From Siderastrea radians (taxonomy: Eukaryota; Cnidaria; Anthozoa; Scleractinia; Rhizangiidae), in NCBI GenBank assembly GCA_964017195.1, contig OZ024890.1, positions 68,873,376-68,937,375 on the forward strand: DNA of 64,000 nt, in the 5' to 3' direction. Both the position numbers and the translations under genes were made by a program. Below, one piece after another: positions 34,401 through 46,000 of this stretch (position 1 is its first letter; every line of letters starts with the position of its first letter). The notes beneath the pieces are model-generated. The model saw nothing but the letters and a program-made list of their open reading frames with translations. It had not been told where the DNA came from and ran no database searches.

Positions 34401-37400
34401 TCGAGCGTTTCACCTTCTAAAAGTGTGCCTACAAGTACCTCTAATTCTTTCAGCGCAAGAAATTCACCTTCCATAAGTGAATCTCCAAGCACCTTGCTGT
34501 CTAACAGCCCAAGCGTTTCAACTTTCACAAGTGTCCCTACAACTTCCCGGCCTGTCATTGCATGTCCCTGTCCTTGTCCCTGTCAGTCCCTGTCTCTGTC
34601 TGTCAGCTTGAGCGTTTCACCATCTACAAGTGTGTCCACACGTATCTCTCCGTCTGTCAGCGCAAGCGTTTCACCTTCCATAAGTGTGTCTACAAGTACC
34701 TCGCTGTCTGTCAGTCCAAGCGTTTCACCTTCCATAAGTGTGTCTACAAGTTCCTCGCCGCCTGTCAGCGCAAGCGTTTCACCTTCCATAAGTGTTTCTC
34801 CAAGCACCTCGCCGTCTGTCAGTGGAAGCGTTTCAGCTTCCATAAGTGAGTCTACAAGTACCTCGGCGTCTGTCAGCGCAAGCGTTTCACCTTTCATAAG
34901 TGTGTCTACAAGTACCTCTAATTCCGTCAGCCAAAGCGTTTCAGTTTCGATAAGAGTGTCTACAAGTACCTCTAATTCGGTCAGTGCAAGCGTTTTACCT
35001 TCCATAAGTGTGTCTACAAGTACCTCGCCGTCTGTCAGCGCCAGCGTTTCAGTTTCCATAAGCGTGTCTGCAAATACCTCACCGTCTGTCAGCACAAGCG
35101 TTTCACCTACCATAAGTGTGTCTACAAGTACCTCTAATTCTGTCAGTGCAAGCGTTTCACCTTCCATAAGTGAGTCTCCAAGCACCTCGCCGTCTGTCAG
35201 CCCAAGCGTTTCATCTTCCATAAGTGTGTCTAAAAGTTCCTCGCCGTCTGTCAGCGCAAGCCTTCCACCTTCCATAAGTGTGTCTCCAAGCACCTCGCCG
35301 TCGGTCAGCCCAAGCGTTTCAGCTTCCATAAGTGTGTCTACAAGTACTTCGCCGTCTGTCAGCCCAAGCCCTTCACCATCAATAAGTGTGTCTACAAGTA
35401 CCTCTAATTCGGTCGTTGCAAGCGTTTCACCTTCCATAAGTGTGTCTATAAGTTCCTTGCCGTCTGTCAGCCTGAGCGTTTCAACTTCCATAAGTATGTC
35501 TCCAAGCACCTCGCTGTCTGACCCCCCAAGCGTTTCATCTTCCATAAGTGTGTCTACAAGTACCTCACAGTCTGTCAGCCTAAGCGTTTCAGCTTCCATA
35601 AGCGTGTCTGCAAGTACCTCGCCTTCTGTCAGCCCAAGCGTTTCAGCTTCCACAAGTGTGTCTCCAAGTACCTCGCGATCTGCCAGCCCAAGCGTTTCAC
35701 CATCAATAAGTGTGTCTACAAGTACCTCTAATACTGTCAGTGCAAGCGTTTCACCTTCCATAAGTGTGTCTACAAGTACCTCGCCGTCTGTCAGCGCCAG
35801 CGTTTCAGTTTCCATAAGCGTGTCTGCAAATACCTCACCGTCTGTCAGCACAAGCGTTTCACCTACCATAAGTGTGTCTACAAGTACCTCTAATTCGGTC
35901 AGTGCAAGCGTTTCACCTTCCATAAGTGAGTCTCCAAGCACCTCGCCGTCTGTCAGCCCAAGCGTTTCATCTTCCATAAGTGTGTCTAAAAGTTCCTCGC
36001 CGTCTGTCAGCGCAAGCCTTCCACCTTCCATAAGTGTGTCTCCAAGCACCTCGCCGTCGGTCAGCCCAAGCGTTTCAGCTTCCATAAGTGTGTCTACAAG
36101 TACTTCGCCGTCTGTCAGCCCAAGCCCTTCACCATCAATAAGTGTGTCTACAAGTACCTCTAATTCGGTCGTTGCAAGCGTTTCACCTTCCATAAGTGTG
36201 TCTATAAGTTCCTTGCCGTCTGTCAGCCTGAGCGTTTCAACTTCCATAAGTATGTCTCCAAGCACCTCGCTGTCTGACCCCCCAAGCGTTACATCTTCCA
36301 TAAGTGTGTCTACAAGTACCTCACAGTCTGTCAGCCTAAGCGTTTCAGCTTCCATAAGCGTGTCTGCAAGTACCTCGCCTTCTGTCAGCCCAAGCGTTTC
36401 AGCTTCCACAAGTGTGTCTCCAAGTACCTCGCGATCTGCCAGCCCAAGCGTTTCACCATCAATAAGTGTGTCTACAAGTACCTCTAATACTGTCAGTGCA
36501 AGCGTTTCACCTTCCATAAGTGTGTCTACAAGTTCCTCGCCGTCTGTCAGCCCAAGTGTTTCACCTTCCATAAGTGTGTCTCCAAGCACATCGCTGTCTG
36601 TCAGCCCAAGCGTTTCACCATCAATAAGTGTGTCTACAAGTACCTCTAATTCTGTCAGTGCAAGCGTTTCACCTTCCATAAGTGTGTCTATACGTTCCTT
36701 GCCGTCTGTCAGCCTGAGCGTTTCAACTTTCATAAGTGTGTCTCCAAGCACCTCGCTGACTGACAGCCTAAGCGTTTCATCTTCCATAAGTGTGTCTACA
36801 AGTACCTCGCAGTCTGTCAGCCCAAGCGTTTCAGCTTCCATAAGTGTGTCTCCAAGCACCTCATCGTCTGCCAGCCCAAGCGTTTTACCATCAGTAAGTG
36901 TGTCTACAAGTACCTATAATACGATCAGTGCAAGCGTTTCACCTTCCAGAAGTGTGTCTACAAGTTCCTCGCCGTCTGTCAGCCCAAGTGTTTCACCATC
37001 AATAAGTGTGTCTACAAGTACCTCTAATTTGGTCAGTGCAAGCGTTTCGCCTTCCATAAGTGTGTCTCCAAATACCTCGCCGTCTTTTAGCCCGAGCGTT
37101 TCGCCTTCAATAAGTGTCTCTACAACTACCTCCCCTTCTGTCAGCTCAAGTGTTTCAGCTTCCATAAGTCTGTCTACAAGTACCTCGCCGTTGATCAGCC
37201 AGAGCGTTTCACTTTTTAAAAGTGTGTCTACAAGTATCTCTAATTCTGTCAGCGCAAGCCTTTCACCATCAACAAGTGTGTCTACAAGTACCTCTAATTC
37301 GGTCGTTGCAAGCGTTTCACCTTCCATAAGTGTGTCTATAAGTTCCTTGCCGTCTGTCAGCCTGAGCGTTTCAACTTCCATAAGTATGTCTCCAAGCACC

Positions 37401-40400
37401 TCGCTGTCTGACAGCCCAAGAGTTTCATCTGCCATAAGGGTGTCTACAAGTACCTCACAGTCTGCCAGCCTAAGCGTTTCAGCTTCCATAAGCGTGTCTG
37501 CAAGTACCTCGCATTCTGTCAGCCCAAGCGTTTCAGTTTCCACAAGTGTGTCTCCAAGTACCTCGCGATCTGCCAGCCCAAGCGTTTCACCATCAATAAG
37601 TGTGTCTACAAGTACCTCTAATACTGTCAGTGCAAGCGTTTCACGTTCCATAAGTGTGTCTACAAGTTCCTCGCCGTCTGTCAGCCCAAGTGTTTCACCT
37701 TCCATAAGTGTGTCTCCAAGCACCTCGCTGTCTGTCAGCCCAAGCGTTTCACCATCAATAAGTGTGTCTACAAGTACCTCTAATTCGGTCAGTGCAAGCG
37801 TTTCACCTTCCATAAGTGTGTCTATACGTTCCTTGCCGTCTGTCAGCCTGAGCGTTTCAACTTTCATAAGTGTGTCTCCAAGCACCTCGCTGTCTGACAG
37901 CCTAAGCGTTTCATCTTCCATAAGTGTGTCTACAAGTACCTCGCAGTCTGTCAGCCCAAGCGTTTCAGCTTCCATAAGTGTGTCTCCAAGCACCTCATCG
38001 TCTGCCAGCCCAAGCGTTTTACCGTCAGTAAGTGTGTCTACAAGTACCTATAATACGGTCAGTGCAAGCGTTTCACCTTCCAGAAGTGTGTCTACAAGTT
38101 CCTCGCCGTCTGTCAGCCCAAGTGTTTCACCTTCCATAAGTGCGTCTCCAAGCCCCTCGCTGTCTGTCAGCCCAAGCGTCTTACCATCAATAAGTGTGTC
38201 TACAAGTACCTCTAATTTGGTCAGTGCAAGCGTTTCGCCTTCCATAAGTGTGTCTCCAAATACCTCGCCGTCTTTTAGCCCGAGTGTTTCGCCTTCAATA
38301 AGTGTCTCTACAACTACCTCCCCTTCTGTCAGCTCAAGTGTTTCAGCTTCCATAAGTCTGTCTACAAGTACCTCGCCGTTGATCAGCCAGAGCGTTTCAC
38401 TTTTTATAAGTGTGTCTACAAGTACCTCTAATTCTGTCAGCGCAAGCCTTTCGCCATCTACAAGTGTGTCTACAAGTACCTCTAATTCTGTCAGCCCAAG
38501 CCTTTCACCTTTCATAAGTGTGTCTACAAGTACCTCGCCGTCTGTCAGTGCAAGCGTTTCACCTTCCATAAGTGTGTCTCCAAGCACCTCGCCGTCTGTC
38601 AGTGCAAGCGTTTCACCTTCCAGAAGTGTGTCTTTAAGTATCTCGCCTTCTGTCAGCCCGAGAGTTTCACCTTCCATAAGTGTGTCTACAAGTACCTCGC
38701 CGTCTGTCATCCCAAGTGTTTCACCATCAATAAGTGTGTCTACAAGCGCCTCTAATTCTGTCAGTGCAAGCGTTTCACCTTCCATAAGTGTGTCTCCGAG
38801 CACCTTGTCGTCTGTCAGTGGAAGCGTTTCAGCTTCCAAAAGTTTGTCTTCAAGTACCTCGCCCTCTGTCAGCCCAAGCGTTTCAGCTTCCATAAGTGTG
38901 TCTACAAACACTTCGCCGTCTTTCATCCCAAGCCTTTCACCTTCAATAAGTGTCTCTAAAACTAACTCCAATTCTGTCAGCCCAAGCCTTTCAGCTTCAA
39001 CAAGTGTGTTCACAAGTTCTTCTCATTCTGTAAGCTCTAGCATTTCACCTTCCAGAAGTGTGTCTCCATCCATGAGTAAAAGCGTATCTGCATCAATAGG
39101 TGAGCATCCTGCAATTTTTTGCCCTTTTTTATATTAATATAAGTCATCTAGAAACCAGAGGGTGCCAATGCTGCTTCCTTGTTTTATACTCGGAAATAGT
39201 TATTTCTTTCTTGGAAATTCCACCATACTATCTTGTTGTCAAAATAGCAAACAAATACAGTACATTTTCAAAATAAGAACTGATTATTTAGATTCCCTCA
39301 AAGACAATTTTTTATCCTTTTTTATACTTTTTTATACTTTGTTTTTGCGTTTTGCATCTAGCCTGCTCCCTTCATACACCCCCTAAGCCTCCACTGCAAA
39401 CTCCTTTTATCATCTTTGGAGCTTTCTACTTAACCTTGTTATGCGATCGATTTGTTTTAATCCAGTAGGTTGCATTATCATTTAATATTTTAAAACCGCT
39501 AATGACTTTTCTCGTTTTATTTTTATTATTATTTTATAGCACCTCCATATGTGAACAATATGTATCCTTACGGCCCGGAGCAGGGTGATAAGGAGTTTGG
39601 TCTCAACGACTCTCCGTATTATTACTATGGTCATTGTCTGGAGATCAAAACAAACCGCTTTGGATTTCCATTCTTCGGGCAGAGGCATTACAAATTGCAT
39701 GTAGGTATTCCTCGATGATTATTCTCAATCTTTGGAGTACAGCAATAAGCTGATTTGAGCCCATGCGCATATGAAGATGATTTCACTTTGTTGCAGCCAT
39801 GTGAATTGTTCAGTTTCTCGTTTCGGTTTCTAAACTAACCGCTATTCTAAAAACTATGAAAATCTTAAGGGCTTAAATAAGAAATGGTGACACCTCGAAA
39901 TGGACTATCAGCTCGTCCATGGTGACTCCTGTTACACTGAAGATAATCATTGGAGCATATTGACCTGCATGCCTTGATCAATCTCCAAGATTCGAAAACA
40001 ACAGGCATTTCTTCAAAGGTAGCGTAACCGGTCCTTCAGCTTGATGCTAATTGTATTTGTGTCCTCTTTTTTTGCAAATACCCAGATGGTAAAGCCTTTG
40101 GGTTTCTTCGAATTATTTTACATCTAATGTTACTTCTTTTAATTTATACTTCGTTCACTGGAGACCTAAATGACGTCTACTGAACGAAGACCAGTGACTT
40201 GAATGGGTTCCAGCATAAATCAAGATCGCTTTTTCTTAGACTTTCTTCTTGCTGTCACAGTTTTAATAATAAAGAATCAGATTACACTTTATTTTTTCCT
40301 TATTTTACAGATATGTCGCAATGGCAAAATCCAGCTGAATTATGAATGGAGCTTTTGGTGGCCTCAAAAGTTTGGTGTGTACCGGTGGTTTAGCAATATG

Positions 40401-43050
40401 GCGATCATTGCACCATTCTGGGCTACGACTGATGAGTATCTGGCTTTTAAGGCCGGTTACTCAAAGGTTTATTACCACGTATACAGCCAAATCAGACAAA
40501 ACACCGTTCAAAGCCAAACAAGTAACATGTTGGCCATGGCCTCACAACATGTTAAGCTCTACGACAAGAGTGGAAAATTCACCAACTTCAAAGCCACTTG
40601 GGTTCTTGTTGTGACATGGGAAAACATCTGTCCCTATGTCTATTATCCGTATTGGTATTACTATTGGTATAACTGGGGACTCCCTGAGTTAAACTGCGAC
40701 TGGGTAAGTGGTCGTACATCTCTTTGGCCTCACAAGGAAGTACGCATGTTATGGTGTTGTAGAAACCATAGTTATTTTGTCTAAGGTTGTGTTATGATGC
40801 ACCTTTCCCTTGAACCATTTGTTTTGTGTCACGTCAAAGAAAGAGCCGAAAGTAAACAACAAAACTTTTTTGGAGTGTATGGAAGCGTAATTTTTAAATG
40901 AAAGCTAACATCTTTACCACATGGTTTTGGCAGACAAAATAATGTCAACAGCTTCTTTTTCTTGCAGAGTAACACTTTTCAAGCTGTCATTATCACAGAC
41001 GGGTTTAATACATTTTTGATGTACAATTATCCTCGTGGAGGAATAGAGTGGGTCGTGCCAGTAATTCCGTAAGTTTCATATCACGTAATCTACCATACAT
41101 CAGTGAGCCTGCAATGCAAGACGTTTACCGCTTCAAACTGAAGCATTAGAGAATATGGCCTGGGTTCTGGGCCTGGGTCCTGTCGTTCCTCTTTGTACCT
41201 ACCTGCCTGGTTGATCTGTAGGACTCTTCCAAACGTTTTAAAAACGTTGCAACTGAATAAGGACAGGCTTGGTTTCCTAGTACACGTTCATTTCGCTTGA
41301 AAAGGTCGTGCCAATACCTTTTTGTGCAAAAGCAACACGAATAATGTCTTGGATTGTATTCTCACGAAATTCTAGAAGTCCACCGAACCAAATTCATTTT
41401 CAAACCAGACAACTAAAAAATAATTGCGACCCCGTCAGTTTCTGATCTTCAAAGTCTAAGATGATTCTTAGATTTTGTGATTGTCGTCGTCTGGCACATT
41501 TTTAACAATATGCGCCCTAGCATCTACTGAATCTCCTTAATCTCTAATCTTTCCTCTTCCTTTTCTTGAGCGAGGCAAGAAATGACGGCCTTCATATCGA
41601 AGGTTACAATCTCTTGTTTTCACAGTACTTTGTAGTGTGTGTGAAAGGAAAAGTTATTAAAAGCGGATGTATTTGTATAGACGTGGTGAACAGTCATGGT
41701 AACTCGTTTTACTCCACAAATGCTTTTATTGATTATATTTTCTCGTGCAGGTATTACTATCGTTACTGGACTAATTCGTACGGTCTTCCTGTCGCTGGTT
41801 GGAATGCAGGAGATGACGACCAAAACTATATAAACATGAAAGGGTAAGAAAATGGGATTACATCCACTTATAAATAAATTTGGCTATTTTGCCTTTCATT
41901 GGTAATTTTGCATCCCGGAATATCTCTTTAGCATACCAAACAACTATTGTAGCTTCAAAAATCCCACTAGAGCACGATAAGGCGAACTCGCAACATTTTC
42001 CCCAGACCCCTGACCCTAAGAAACTAAGCATACGTGGGTTGGAGTTGTTCGTTTTTGCTGTGCTTTATGAATTTAAGTTTTAGATTTTTAAAAAAAATCA
42101 ATTTGAGGAGAACGGTTTTACTGGGGAAATCCGCATAGAGACATTAAATATTAGCAAAATGTTTGAGCTGACTTCTTAGTAAATATATAGTATTGCTCAA
42201 TTATGGTAAAGTTAACAGACAATGCTTTAATGAGAATGCCAGAGAATCAGGTTGACGGTTTTTCTTTCTGTTAATGTTTATTCCAGTTCAGGCACTCTAT
42301 TTGGAATGTACAACCTCGACAAAAAGGACGGAAACACTGGTATGATGGGAAGACATTTTTGGAGGATCGAGAACAGCGATGGACGAAGTGCCCTGGATAA
42401 GTGCTTTTCTTGGGCTTATCTTCAAGAATATATAGACTTCCGTTACTGGTACAACCGAGAAATGCTATGGGATTGGCGTATTGCTTGTCCTTGCACTGGA
42501 TGGCAGGCTTGGCTGGACTGGGGAAGATTCTTTTGGGACTGGAGAAAGTATTCCTGGCCGGACTGGTGCTTTGAGTCCAGGCGCTCCAAATACATTTTTC
42601 ATTATAGTCCTGGAAAAGGATTTATATATTTTAAAATGACACAAATGTGTTGTTACTCTACGGACTGGCAAAACTGGGGTGCGCTCAAGGTTGGATCCCC
42701 TGATGGAAGTCGTGTTAAAGTGGAAGCTTATTATTACTGGTGGAATCGCGTAGAAACGGTTTACACTGACGAGGAAGCATATAAATATTGCTGTGTTGAC
42801 ATACCTTTGTGCAATTTGTTTTATCATTATCGTCCGTCTGATAACTGCCGCCTTTACAGACCACCTCGAAGACGTAAGTTATGCCTGTTTCTGATTGGTT
42901 GATTGATTGATTGATCGATCCATCCATAGATAAATCGACCGAACTACCGACTGACTGACTGACTGACTGACTGACTGACTGACTGACTGACTGACTGACT
43001 GACTGACTGACTGACTGACTGACTGACTGACTGACTGACTGACTGACTGA

Positions 43051-43095
<45 letters not shown>

Positions 43096-46000
43096 TGGCT
43101 GGCTGGCTGGCTGACGGGCTAGCTGGCATGCTGGCTGGGTGATTGGCTGGACCGTGGTACCGTGTAGTTTCTGTACTATATACAGCTCACAACACTGATT
43201 CAATGTTGTCCTCTGTTTTATTGGTTAACTCAGGTTGGTTCTGGGGTGATCCACATTTTAAGACACTGGATGGTGGAAATTACACGTTCAATGGCCTGGG
43301 CGAGTATGTGATGATCGATGCACAGAATGGAACATTCCAACTGCAGGCCAGGACAAGCCTTGCACAGGGAAATTCAACAACTGCTACTATCTTCACATCC
43401 GGAGCTGCTAAAGAAGAAAATACAAGCACTGTTGAGGTCAGGGTAAGGAAAAGAGGTGAGGGAGAGTCTGGTATTATTACCTGAAACCTGGAAAATAGAC
43501 CAGTTCCGATCTAAACATTAGAAAATTGCCCGGTTATTAATCGTATTTCGAAGTCAAGTGCATTTTGTTAAAACCTTACTAAATTTGTCATCCTATAACT
43601 TCTATATATTCACAAATGACTCAGTTTGCTCCTATAGTTGACTTTTGTAAGCCACCTATACCCCAGTACTGACAATCACACCTGGACCTGCCGGTCTTGG
43701 CCATACTACTACTGAAATAAAAGACATACATGTGATCGCGCAACCATTGTTTTGACATATGCCTACGCAGAGTCGTCTTTTCTGCTGTATCTATGAAACC
43801 TTTTCTTATCTGCAATGTATCCATTTCAGATGACGTTATGTCACTGAATGTCCGCTAACTTCATTTTATGAAAGAAACAAAATTGCTGGATAACCTGATG
43901 CAAACACTTGTTCGATATTAGAAGAATTTGACGACCCCTTATATGATCTCCCTAATTATTACACGTGTTTATTTCACGGTATGTACACGTCATAATAGAG
44001 CCCGCGCGCTAGCGCGCCAGTGGAGCCCCTTTGCTAAGGAAATTTGGTAACCTATCGATCCGAAAAATTTTGATTGTGACGTCAGCATACGTCCGCCTGC
44101 CCGTGCAGACTCTGGGGGAGGGGGAGGGGAGTTCCAAGACAACCCGACGGGGGTGGAGAATGCCGTCTTTTCTTGGTGGGAAACTGCGCGGTGCTTTTGG
44201 CCAACCGGTGTTTTTCTTGGCGGGAAATCGCATGACCACCGTCGCTTTTGACAGAAAGAGGTTTTTCTAAAAGCTTAGTTTGTTTAGTAAAACGATTCAG
44301 CTCGACCGAAGTGACGTTCACAACTTGAGAAAAAATATCAGATATTTATAAACGGAAAGAAAATGTTCAAAAGAATACTCAGTTGTCCTTTTGGTGGGAG
44401 GCAAAAAGTTCAAGTTACTAAATTTGCCTTCGACGACTTCATCTTTGTTGTCGGTAATCTGCTGCGAACTCGGTCGGCACAACGCTTGAGTTCGCAGTAT
44501 TTCGCAGCGGTCCCGACCCCAAATATAGCAGAGCTAGTGCCTTCTGGTTTTTTGTGTCCACAACCACGGTTTTTGTGGCGATCCGAACACATTTTTCTTA
44601 GAAAAAAACCCGCCTGTTTATTCGACCGACCTGTGAACACACATTTTGAACGTAATGGCAGGTTGGTCGACTGGTTAGAGCGATTTCCTAGCATTCGGGC
44701 GCTCTGGGGTTCAAATCCGTGAGAGGAATTTTTTTTTTCATTTTTTTTTCTTTTCTTTCTTTCTTTTTTTGGGTATTACTTTAAAAAATAAATAAGTTCG
44801 AGCAATAAAAAGAAAAAAGTGGGCTCCGCTTTTAGGCTTGGCTAAATCTATATATTATTATGTTGCTTAACAAAGAAAAGGAAACTGACATAGACTACTT
44901 AGACAGAGTCGTTGTAAACTCAGTAATTGTGCTTCTTCTGTTTCGTTCAGGTGGAATTGACATTCTGGTTGACCACATAACGTACAACGGTTACAACAAT
45001 CTGACAAACACAAGTGTAAACATTTGTGGAAACCTTTCTTTCTCGAAACCAGAAGAAAACTGTCTCGAGGTTTCTTTTCCCTCAACAACTTCTGTTCAAT
45101 TCTGTGAGAAAAAAGAAATGCTGTCCTTCGTCGCAACTCCAGGAGATGATTACAAAAATACCACGAAAGGGTTGCTGGGAACTTGGAACGATAACCCGGA
45201 TGACGACTACACATTGCCTGATGGGACGGTTTTGTCATCATCTTCAACATTAAGGAAGATTCACTTTGAGTTTGGTGTTAAGTGTGAGTATATTACTGAT
45301 TCTCGTGAGTCCTTCCCTTAAATATCGCACTAAACGTAATTAGGACCTGACACTGCCATGGGTGGTTATAAAAGCATCGGCTTGCTGGTATAGTCTTTTG
45401 GAGATACAGTAGTATATGTCCCACAGACATAAACGGAGAACAATTTGTCAAAACAGCCGACAGAGAGACAGTATAAAATGGTGTTATTCAAAGGAGCCTT
45501 GTCAAAGTGAAAAAACGTTGCTAACGACACGATACAAGCTAGTTTAAGATATAGATGCGCAGTATCACAGCCCGCCCGGGCGTAGAGCGCGAAACGTCCT
45601 CATTTATAGGATTTAAAGTCAATGTGTTCATCTTTGGTTTATTGCCTCTTCATTTGCCCTGCTTGCTGACACTCAAGAGTAAATATGGCTGCATTTTTAC
45701 TCAGATCGGTTGCTTGCAAGGGCCATAATAATAAAACTCCTATCGAACTGAGTACGATAGGTACATTGGAAATCTTTCAAAATATAGCTTTCTTACTTTC
45801 ACTTTATTGTCTCTTGGAGAGACCCGATTGAAAAGTAGTGTTGTCGCTTCAGTTACTCAAGGTCCTATCTACTCTACCTGATGGGTACCAGTGGTACCAA
45901 ATGTTATACATCGGATCCAATTGACTTTTTGTGTATTGAAAAACCCGCTAAAAGTCCAAAACGACTATCACTACCTAACTAAAATAGAGTGATTCGCAAT

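Noticed and set aside
34583..36859. 758-codon minus-strand open frame in the mucin exon as a gene
   Set aside because: It mirrors the 54-bp repeat on the coding strand, ends where repeat units vary, and has no splice sites or start context of its own. The plus frame splices in phase to recognisable domains.
32413..39060. CRISPR array or non-coding satellite
   Set aside because: Units are contiguous without unique spacers, diverge gradually, keep one reading frame throughout and sit between good splice sites.
42715..43203. Minus-strand protein with QPAS and QSVS repeats
   Set aside because: It is translated GACT/GGCT microsatellite plus the antisense of the AMOP exon.
43443..43444. GTAAGG donor for the first VWD exon
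   Set aside because: It leaves phase 0, and the next exon would then hit a stop within ten codons. The donor 13 bp downstream restores the phase.
44650..44730. tRNA gene
   Set aside because: Perfect B box but no cloverleaf; a T-rich tail follows. Treated as SINE-like.
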